DNA of 7,203 nucleotides from Planctomycetota bacterium (GTDB lineage Bacteria > Planctomycetota > PUPC01 > JABMSA01 > JAUWKK01). The stretch's first letter is position 1, and the number at the start of each line of letters is the position of its first letter. Positions 1 through 4,280 of the stretch are shown here, piece after piece. The position numbers were made by a program, and so were the translations under genes. The notes beneath the pieces were generated by a model. The model was not told the origin of the DNA. It was given only the letters and a program-made list of their open reading frames with translations, and searched no databases. Where the stretch lies: assembly GCA_030614245.1 (NCBI GenBank), contig JAUWKK010000143.1, positions 1 to 7,203 of the forward strand, given 5' to 3'.

Positions 1-90
1 CCATTCCTCTACCGAAGCACATGCCCCGTCCGAAGCCCATTACACGGCCAAAGCCAATTCCACGTCCAAAGCCCATTCCGCGGCCGAAGC
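1..90 (-). repeat. Tandem 18-bp coding repeat (GFGRGM hexapeptide)
   Basis: Five consecutive 18-bp units fill 1-18, 19-36, 37-54, 55-72 and 73-90. Read on the minus strand they encode G-F-G-R-x-M-type hexapeptides (x is G, V or similar, and the last residue is M or I). Units differ mainly at third codon positions (for example FGR as TTCGGACGG, TTTGGCCGT or TTTGGACGT). The peptide is therefore conserved while the DNA has drifted, which points to an old, selected protein repeat rather than a fresh DNA slippage. A related degenerate copy lies at about 91-120. The array is cut by the window edge. Confidence 0.8.
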
Positions 91-247
91 CTCTACCAAA
101 CCCCATTCCCGGTCCAAAACCGCCCCAGTATCCCATCCCTCCAACGGGGTTCATGAAGCCGGGCGTAGGGTATCCGGCACAATAGCCGGCCGCCCTGCCA
201 GTCATAGGGCCCATTCCCATCGGGCCGGTTGCATCTCCTCCAGGCAT
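1..247 (-). CDS. DUF5320-type Gly/Phe/Arg/Met-rich small protein (3' end outside window)
   Basis: The first 82 codons of a gene that leaves the window at its 3' end. The start is an ATG at 247-245, preceded by a strong AAGGAGG at 255-261. The protein opens with MPGGDATGPMGMGPMTGRAA, then GYCAGYPTPGFMNP, the signature N-terminus of the DUF5320 family. From about residue 47 it becomes a run of GFGRGM-type hexapeptides. No signal peptide or membrane segment is visible. Family members are small proteins of unknown function. From memory, they are often found in anaerobes beside NifX-like and Mrp/NBP35-type ATPase genes. Here the gene is third in a minus-strand operon, 45 bp after the second NifX-like gene and probably under the sigma-54 promoter at 1084-1100. 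The single cysteine near residue 23 and a methionine-rich head could suggest metal handling, but this is only inference. Many homologues have a coiled-coil C-terminus, which cannot be seen here. Confidence 0.85.
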   Translation of the reverse strand, partial: MPGGDATGPMGMGPMTGRAAGYCAGYPTPGFMNPVGGMGYWGGFGPGMGFGRGFGRGMGFGRGIGFGRVMGFGRGMCFGRGM

Positions 248-292
248 TGTGTTTCCTCCTTACAAAAAGGCACATAGGTGTTCGCAAATCGT

Positions 293-655
293 TCAGGCCC
301 ACTGGCCTTCAACGTCAGCGCCATCGGTAAAGGACAGCTCTCCGGCCTTGAAGCGCTCGATAGCCTGCTCAACAGTGCCATCGACTCCGGTGCAGATTTT
401 TATGCCTGCGGCGGCGAGCGTCCGAAAGGCGTTGGGGCCGCAATGGCCCGTCAGGACTACGTCGGCTCCTAACTCCGCGACATTGCCCGCAGCCTGGACG
501 CCGGCCCCCTGCGCAGCGTGGAGATTCTGCGAGTTGTCGGCAGCCTGCCAGGCGCCGGTGTCGGTATCCATAACAATGAAGTACCTGGCACGTCCGAAGC
601 GGGGGTCTACCAGGCACGTTACCACGTTGTCTTGAGCCGTTACAGCAACCTTCAT
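293..655 (-). CDS. NifB/NifX-family (dinitrogenase FeMo-cofactor biosynthesis-like) protein, 120 aa
   Basis: A small single-domain protein of the NifX/NifB-C-terminal/VnfX fold (Nitro_FeMo-Co family), related to the archaeal and Thermotoga stand-alone NifX-like proteins. Members bind iron-sulfur or molybdenum-containing clusters. The exact cargo here is unknown. Typical family segments are the opening MKVAVTAQDN, the PRFGRARYFIVMD strand at 18-30, the NLHAAQGAGVQAA helix start at 44-56, DVVLTGHCGPNAF at 65-77 and AAAGIKI at 81-87. Candidate ligands are Cys14, His46, His71, Cys72 and Cys88. The start is ATG at 655-653 with GAGGAGA at 662-668. The frame stays open upstream to 889, but that extension covers the preceding NifX-like gene and is not real. 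The start lies 19 bp after the previous gene's stop and the gene ends 45 bp before the DUF5320 gene, so it is the middle gene of the operon. The absence of nif genes argues against a nitrogenase role. Confidence 0.88.
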   Translation of the reverse strand: MKVAVTAQDNVVTCLVDPRFGRARYFIVMDTDTGAWQAADNSQNLHAAQGAGVQAAGNVAELGADVVLTGHCGPNAFRTLAAAGIKICTGVDGTVEQAIERFKAGELSFTDGADVEGQWA

Positions 656-674
656 AGTGATTCTCCTCGTGTGG

Positions 675-1058
675 CTATCGGGGCCTTTGTGGGCCTCGCC
701 GGAAGCGCCGCCGCCAGCCCCGGCCCCGGCAGCCGGGCATGCACAGCCTTGGGTCCGACAGGCGCCCCTCGATAAAGGCATCCAGCACCTCGTCGATCCC
801 TCCACTGACGAAGGGGACAACCGTGATGCCTGCGCCGGAAAGCATTGCGAAAAGCGGCCGAGAGACCGCCCCGCAAACCAGAACGTCAACCTTCAATTCT
901 ATCAGCGCGGCTGCCCGCCGTGGAATGGGAATTTGGTTTATCGCTTCCTCCGCGCGGGCAACTTCAGTGCCATTTTCGAACTCCACCAGCAGCAGCCGCT
1001 GAGCCGTGTCGAAGACGGGCGATATTCTATCATTCCAGGTTGGCACGGCAACCTTCAC
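675..1058 (-). CDS. NifB/NifX-family metal-cluster-binding protein with Arg-rich tail, 127 aa, GTG start
   Basis: A second, clearly different member of the same cluster-binding fold. It opens with MKVAVPTWNDRISPVFDTAQ and continues with RLLLVEFENG, then RRAAALIELKVDVLVCGAVS (48-66, Cys62) and LSGAGITVVPFVSGGIDEVL (73-92). This subgroup is usually annotated as NifB/NifX family molybdenum-iron cluster-binding protein. The core ends near residue 101. A tail follows with CMPGC (Cys106 and Cys110) and then RGRGWRRRF and further arginines. Such a CxxxC plus basic tail could bind a metal or a nucleic-acid or protein partner, which is inference. The start codon is GTG (1058-1056), supported by AAGGAG at 1065-1070 and by MKVAV alignment with the neighbouring paralogue. 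It is the first gene of the operon, with its Shine-Dalgarno almost directly after the predicted sigma-54 transcription start, so this gene is the primary target of the upstream activator. Confidence 0.87.
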   Translation of the reverse strand: MKVAVPTWNDRISPVFDTAQRLLLVEFENGTEVARAEEAINQIPIPRRAAALIELKVDVLVCGAVSRPLFAMLSGAGITVVPFVSGGIDEVLDAFIEGRLSDPRLCMPGCRGRGWRRRFRRGPQRPR

Positions 1059-1064
1059 TTCTCT

Positions 1065-1070
1065 CTCCTT
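1065..1070 (-). promoter_or_regulatory. Ribosome binding site fixing a GTG start
   Basis: The minus strand reads AAGGAG six bases before the GTG at 1058-1056. It supports the non-ATG start of the first NifX-like gene. It begins only about 4-5 nt after the transcription start predicted from the -24/-12 promoter, so the leader is nearly all Shine-Dalgarno. Confidence 0.75.
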
Positions 1071-1083
1071 CTGCTGTTCACAA

Positions 1084-1100
1084 TCGCAAAGGCCGTGCCA
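1084..1100 (-). promoter_or_regulatory. Sigma-54 (RpoN) -24/-12 promoter
   Basis: On the minus strand, 1100 to 1084 reads TGGCACGGCCTTTGCGA. This matches the sigma-54 consensus TGGCACG-N4-TTGCW at every position of TGGCACG and TTGC. The invariant GG (1099-1098) and GC (1087-1086) are separated by exactly 10 bases, as RNA polymerase-sigma-54 requires. The predicted transcription start is near 1074, giving a leader of about 16 nt before the GTG at 1058. It lies between a sigma-54 activator gene and the NifX-like operon and points at the operon. What is seen is the motif and its spacing; control by the neighbouring activator is inferred. Confidence 0.92.
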
Positions 1101-1220
1101 CTTCCGAATAGATTTCCAAAGATGGCCATAACATATTAGTTTGCTGCTAGTTAATGGCAGTCTATTGATCAGCGGTGCAAGCAGGTAGGGTTGCGGAGTG
1201 CGACTCTGCCAGAGATCGAG

Positions 1221-1238
1221 GGCCGCACCCGTGCGACC
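1221..1238. promoter_or_regulatory. Candidate upstream activator site, 18-bp palindrome
   Basis: Arms GGCCGCAC (1221-1228) and GTGCGACC (1231-1238) surround a CC centre and match at 7 of 8 positions. The centre lies about 155 bp upstream of the predicted sigma-54 start, in the usual range for binding sites of enhancer-binding proteins with Fis-type helix-turn-helix domains. It begins right after the activator's stop codon. A second half-site GTGCGAC occurs at 1198-1204, with a weaker left arm (GTTGCGG, 1190-1196), and may be a second, degenerate site. No T-run follows on either strand, so it does not look like an intrinsic terminator. Confidence 0.6.
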
Positions 1239-2642
1239 CTATGGCCGGGATGAGCGGCCATCCGTCTTGGGCAGTTCGATACCGAGCGACTTGACCTTGC
1301 GGAACAGCGTGCTCTTGTGAATCCCCAGTTCCCTGGCTGCAGCAAGGCGATTCCAGCCGTTGCGCCTGAGCGCATCGAGGATGAGTTGCCGCTCGACCTC
1401 GGCGAGCGTCCCGGCCGGGCCGGCAGATGCATGTAGCGGCAGGGCCGTTTGCCGGGCCGGATGAAGTTCCTCCGGGAGGTGATGCACCTCGATCATACCA
1501 CCGGCACACAATACGAACGCGTGCTCTATGATGTTCTCCAACTCGCGGACGTTGCCGGGGAACTCGTGACGCATCAAAATGGCTATGACCTCCGGTGAAA
1601 CCCCGGCAACGTCCTTGCTGCGGAGGCGATTGAACCGGGCTACGAAGTGGTCCACCAGCAGCGGTATGTCATCTCTGCGCTCCCTCAGGGGCGGCAACGC
1701 CAGGCGCACCACGTTGATTCGATAGAACAGGTCCCGGCGAAACTTATCTTTCTCGACCATCTCGGACAGATCGCGGTTGGTAGCCGCGATTACGCGCACG
1801 TCCGCGTGAACAGTCTGGGTTCCGCCCAGCGGCTCGAAGGTGCGCTCCTGAAGAACTCGCAACAGTCGTACCTGCATCGCCGGGGAAACATCACCGATTT
1901 CGTCGAGGAAGACCGTGCCCCTGTCGGCCAGCGCGAAGCGGCCCGGCTTGTCGCCGCGCGCACCCGTGAACGCGCCGGCCTTATAGCCGAACAGCTCTGA
2001 CTCGAGCAGGGTGTCGGGCAGCGCACCGCAGCTTACCGCAACAAAAGGCCCGTCCTTACGCGGGCTGAGGTAGTGGATCGCCCGTGCGAACAGCTCCTTG
2101 CCGGTGCCGCTGTCGCCTTGAATCAGCACGGTGGTGTCGCTGGCGGCTATCTCGGGAAGGATATTGAACAATTGCTGCATGCGGTGATTCTTGCTGATGA
2201 TATCGGCAAACGTGTGGCGGCGGGCGATTTCCTTGCGAAGCTCCTCGACTTGGCTCAGATCGCGGAACGTCTCTACCCCGCCGATGACCTCGCCGTCGCC
2301 GCCTCTCAGCAGCGCCGTAGAGATGCTGATGGGTACACGGTCGCCGTCCGCATTGATAATGTAGATCGCGAGGCTGCTGATGGGCTTGCCGGTGTCCATC
2401 GTGTGCCGCAGTGCGCAGTTCCCTTCGCAAATGCTGGCGCGGAAGACGTCGCAGCACGGCTTGCCGACGGCCTCCTCGCTCGGGATGCCCGTTATCTGCT
2501 CGGCAGCCCGGTTGAACCACGTCACCCGCCACTCCAGATCGACGGTGAACAGGCCGTCGGTGATCGAATCGAGAAGAGTCGCAACCTGCCCGGGCGACAG
2601 CGAGCGGAACGAGCCGCCCGAGTTGTGTTCATGTTCGTTCAT
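1239..2642 (-). CDS. Sigma-54-dependent transcriptional activator (PAS, AAA+, Fis-type HTH), 467 aa
   Basis: An enhancer-binding protein that hydrolyses ATP to open promoters held by RNA polymerase-sigma-54. A PAS sensor domain spans about residues 18-130 (TVDLEWRVTWFNRAAEQITG at 33-52, GGVETFRDLS at 121-130). The AAA+ domain at about 150-385 has Walker A GDSGTGKE (176-183), the sigma-54-contacting GAFTGA loop (223-228), Walker B GTVFLDEIGD (242-251), the arginine-finger segment FRRDLFYR (301-308) and PGNVRELEN (362-370). A Fis-type helix-turn-helix lies at about 411-452 (ILDALRRNGWNRLAAARELG). All catalytic motifs look intact. There is no phosphoreceiver domain, so this is a one-component sensor. 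Inside the PAS domain, Cys63, Cys64, Cys72 and Cys76 form a compact cluster suitable for redox or metal sensing (inference). The start is ATG at 2642-2640, with AGGAG at 2652-2656. The gene sits directly upstream of a perfect sigma-54 promoter in the same orientation, so it probably drives the NifX-like operon. The arrangement resembles the cognate regulator of the Desulfovibrio orange protein operons. Confidence 0.95.
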   Translation of the reverse strand: MNEHEHNSGGSFRSLSPGQVATLLDSITDGLFTVDLEWRVTWFNRAAEQITGIPSEEAVGKPCCDVFRASICEGNCALRHTMDTGKPISSLAIYIINADGDRVPISISTALLRGGDGEVIGGVETFRDLSQVEELRKEIARRHTFADIISKNHRMQQLFNILPEIAASDTTVLIQGDSGTGKELFARAIHYLSPRKDGPFVAVSCGALPDTLLESELFGYKAGAFTGARGDKPGRFALADRGTVFLDEIGDVSPAMQVRLLRVLQERTFEPLGGTQTVHADVRVIAATNRDLSEMVEKDKFRRDLFYRINVVRLALPPLRERRDDIPLLVDHFVARFNRLRSKDVAGVSPEVIAILMRHEFPGNVRELENIIEHAFVLCAGGMIEVHHLPEELHPARQTALPLHASAGPAGTLAEVERQLILDALRRNGWNRLAAARELGIHKSTLFRKVKSLGIELPKTDGRSSRP

Positions 2643-2686
2643 CGCAGCTTACTCCTGCGGGATGGCTCAGACGCGACGACAGAACG

Positions 2687-2734
2687 GTGGGACAGGCATC
2701 TTGCCTGTCTTTTCAGGCTGGAAGCCTGACCCAC
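2687..2734. repeat. 48-bp cloverleaf-type intergenic repeat, copy 1
   Basis: The best-conserved copy. Outer ends GTGGG (2687-2691) and CCCAC (2730-2734) are perfectly complementary. Inside lie two perfect hairpins: ACAGGCA-TCT-TGCCTGT (2692-2708) and CAGGCT-GGA-AGCCTG (2714-2728), joined by CTTTT. The element can fold as a closing stem with two arms. Similar sequences are, from memory, scattered in many copies through environmental Planctomycetota-like genomes, where they create spurious small proteins. Confidence 0.85.
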
Positions 2735-2781
2735 ATTGCCATAGTACCAAGAGTTGTTGACCGATACCAGTCTGAAAGCCA

Positions 2782-2829
2782 GTGGGACAGGCATCTTGCC
2801 TGTATTTTCAGGCTGGAAACCTGACCTAC
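2782..2829. repeat. 48-bp cloverleaf-type intergenic repeat, copy 2
   Basis: Same length and orientation as copy 1, starting 95 bp after it. It differs at three positions: A for C in the linker, A for G in the second arm (2819) and CCTAC for CCCAC at the 3' end. The first hairpin ACAGGCA-TCT-TGCCTGT is unchanged. The terminal change turns a G-C pair of the closing stem into a G-T/G-U pair and so keeps it foldable. The change at 2819 weakens the second arm. Confidence 0.85.
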
Positions 2830-2832
2830 CGC

Positions 2833-2859
2833 TTGACAATCACAGCGAATTGCGCTAAT
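2833..2859 (+). promoter_or_regulatory. Possible sigma-70-type promoter for the pectin operon
   Basis: A perfect TTGACA lies at 2833-2838. The best -10 candidate is GCTAAT at 2854-2859 (4 of 6 matches), but the spacer is then a short 15 bp. At 17 bp the hexamer is TAATGG, a poor match. It is correctly oriented and about 110 bp upstream of the first pectin gene. It would place repeat copy 3 in the mRNA leader. Weak call, since the organism's housekeeping sigma preference is unknown. Confidence 0.3.
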
Positions 2860-2890
2860 GGAGTAACAGCAGCGGCGGTTTCAGCCAAAG

Positions 2891-2938
2891 GTGGGACAGG
2901 CCTCTTGCCTCTATTTTCAGGCTGGAAGCCTGACCTAC
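2891..2938. repeat. 48-bp cloverleaf-type intergenic repeat, copy 3
   Basis: Starts 109 bp after copy 2. The second arm CAGGCT-GGA-AGCCTG is perfect. The first arm has two changes (GGCCTCTTGCCTCT) that leave only a short AGGC/GCCT stem. It shares the CCTAC end with copy 2. It ends 30 bp before the ATG of the oligogalacturonate lyase gene, so if the promoter at 2833-2859 is real it is transcribed as part of that gene's leader. Confidence 0.83.
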
Positions 2939-2953
2939 ATCCGTTCCACGTAC

Positions 2954-2959
2954 AGGAGA
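2954..2959 (+). promoter_or_regulatory. Ribosome binding site deciding the lyase start
   Basis: AGGAGA nine bases before the ATG at 2969. It selects this ATG over an in-frame GTG at 2891 that lies inside repeat copy 3 and would add 26 residues encoded mostly by the repeat. Confidence 0.8.
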
Positions 2960-2968
2960 AGCCCGACT

Positions 2969-4237
2969 ATGTCGATTAAAGGTCAGACCTGGAATGAGTC
3001 TGAGGTGTATTCGGACCCGATCACGCTGCGGAAGGTGCGGCGCGTGACAACTCAGGGGCAATACAACAACACGCCGACTTATCACACGAACACGGCGTTC
3101 ACTGCGGACGGCGAGTTCGTGATCTTCGCCTCGGCGCGCCACGGCCGTAGTGCCGTCTATCGCTGCCACGTCCCGACGGGGGATATAACCTGCCTGGGCG
3201 AGCCGGTTGAAGGCCTTGGCGGACGGGGCTCGGTGCATGGAGTATCGCCCCTCACAAGGGGGCTCGTCGGCGATGGGAAGGGCGTCTCAATGGCAATGTG
3301 CGTGGCGCCGAAGAGCCGCTGGGTTGTGTTCCCTTCCGGCCGCGAGATCCGCGCCGTCCACGTCGATACGCTGGAAGAACGAACGCTGCTGGTGGCCGAC
3401 GAAGACCGTCTTGCCGGTGTGGGGCCTGTCGACCCGGATGAAACGCACGTGCTGATCGGTTCCGGGCCGGCCCATCCGCAGATTCTTGCCGGCGAGCGCG
3501 TTACAAAGACTCTCGGCGAATGCGTGCCGCCCGAGGAGCGCCTGTATCAATTGCACCGTGTGCCTCTCGATGGTGGCGAGCCGGAGCTCTTCCTCGAGGA
3601 GACCGGCATCTCAATGGGGCACGGCCAGTATTGCCCCACCGATCCTGACCTGCTGTTGCTCGATCGTAACGAACCCAACTTGCCGCGGGAGGAATTCGTC
3701 AGCAGGATCTGGACGCTCAGGATATCGACCGGCAAACTGACGCCACTCGCGCCGAGGGACAAGAATCCGTTCCAGATACACGCCACCTGGACCTGGGACG
3801 GGAAGCACGTGATCTATCACGGCGAAAGCGCCGAAGGCGACTACCACCTCGTGGACGAGGCGCAAGGCGGAATCGATTTGCGCGACTTCCGCCATGGCTG
3901 GTACGTCGGCGTCATCAGCCCCGATGCGGAAATCCTTAGAGAGTACTGCTTCCCGATGGGCATGTATTACGGGCACGTGGCCGCGATGAAGGGCCGTCCG
4001 GCGATCATCCTCGACGGCAACGTGACGCGAGACATGCTGCTGTGGCTGTACTACGATCAAGACGAGCCGCGCATCGAGATCATAGCCCGCCATGACACGG
4101 ATATCCCGAGCATGCCGGGCCAGTACGGCCACGTTCATCCGCAATGCGACCCAACCGGACGATACATCGTGTTCAACTCAGCACCCAGGCGCTTCATCGA
4201 ACGAAGCCGAAGCGACGTTTACCTCGTGGAAGTGTAA
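2969..4237 (+). CDS. Oligogalacturonate lyase-like protein (PL22 family, beta-propeller), 422 aa
   Basis: Oligogalacturonate lyase cleaves unsaturated and short oligogalacturonides by Mn-dependent beta-elimination, a late cytoplasmic step of pectin breakdown. The protein has WD40-like propeller repeats such as NTAFTADGEFVIFASARHG (41-59), VLIGSG, ATWTWDGKHVIYHG (272-285) and DPTGRYIVFNS (394-404). Family active-site features are recognisable: MGHGQYCPTDPDLLLLDRNE (216-235), with His218 at the position I expect for the catalytic histidine, and His271. QYGHVH follows, with Gln385, His388 and His390 in the Q-x2-H-x-H spacing of the family's metal ligands (Q350/H353/H355 in the Yersinia enzyme, from memory). 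The length is slightly above the roughly 390 aa of enterobacterial Ogl. No signal peptide is visible, consistent with a cytoplasmic enzyme. The GH28 gene follows 43 bp later with its own ribosome binding site. Residual doubt concerns exact substrate, since propellers of this group are diverse. Confidence 0.82.
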   Translation: MSIKGQTWNESEVYSDPITLRKVRRVTTQGQYNNTPTYHTNTAFTADGEFVIFASARHGRSAVYRCHVPTGDITCLGEPVEGLGGRGSVHGVSPLTRGLVGDGKGVSMAMCVAPKSRWVVFPSGREIRAVHVDTLEERTLLVADEDRLAGVGPVDPDETHVLIGSGPAHPQILAGERVTKTLGECVPPEERLYQLHRVPLDGGEPELFLEETGISMGHGQYCPTDPDLLLLDRNEPNLPREEFVSRIWTLRISTGKLTPLAPRDKNPFQIHATWTWDGKHVIYHGESAEGDYHLVDEAQGGIDLRDFRHGWYVGVISPDAEILREYCFPMGMYYGHVAAMKGRPAIILDGNVTRDMLLWLYYDQDEPRIEIIARHDTDIPSMPGQYGHVHPQCDPTGRYIVFNSAPRRFIERSRSDVYLVEV

Positions 4238-4280
4238 ATAACAATCGATCTTTCCAAAACAGTCTGACAGGAGCAGTTTT

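Larger units (their letters stand above)
2643..2968. other. Divergent intergenic region with three repeat copies
   Basis: These 326 bp lie between the minus-strand activator and the plus-strand pectin operon. They hold three 48-bp palindromic elements, a possible sigma-70-type promoter for the pectin operon and that operon's ribosome binding site. Short open frames through the repeats exist on both strands but have no family character and recur wherever the repeat occurs, so I see no gene here. No convincing promoter for the activator gene was found. Confidence 0.75.

Noticed and set aside
656..889. N-terminal extension of the second NifX-like protein up to 889
   Set aside because: The extension overlaps the first NifX-like gene in another frame and has no family character. 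The ATG at 655 has GAGGAGA upstream and gives the expected MKVAV start.
657..1139. Plus-strand ORF of 160 aa opposite the first NifX-like gene
   Set aside because: It lies antisense to a gene with clear family features. The sequence is low-complexity (Pro/Ala-rich) and has no ribosome binding site.
1120..1170. IHF site in the AT-richer stretch of the sigma-54 promoter region
   Set aside because: No match to WATCAA-N4-TTR on either strand that I could find. AT-richness alone is not enough.
1221..1238. Intrinsic terminator of the activator gene
   Set aside because: The stem has a 2-nt centre and no T-run after it on either strand. An operator explains the palindrome better.
2735..2760. Sigma-70 promoter for the activator gene (TACTAT on the minus strand)
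   Set aside because: The -10-like hexamer matches 4 of 6 bases, but the -35 position at 17 bp spacing matches only 2 of 6. Too weak to report.
2639..2839. Small ORFs through the repeat region on either strand
   Set aside because: They are translations of the repeat (GILPVFSGWKPD type) and overlap on both strands, with no ribosome binding site or family match that I recognise.
2687..2938. CRISPR array
   Set aside because: Only three 48-bp copies with several differences, unequal gaps of 47 and 61 bp, strong double-hairpin structure and no cas genes nearby.
2891..2968. GTG start at 2891 for the oligogalacturonate lyase gene
   Set aside because: The GTG is the first codon of repeat copy 3, and the added residues are repeat-encoded. 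AGGAGA and ATG at 2969 fit better.
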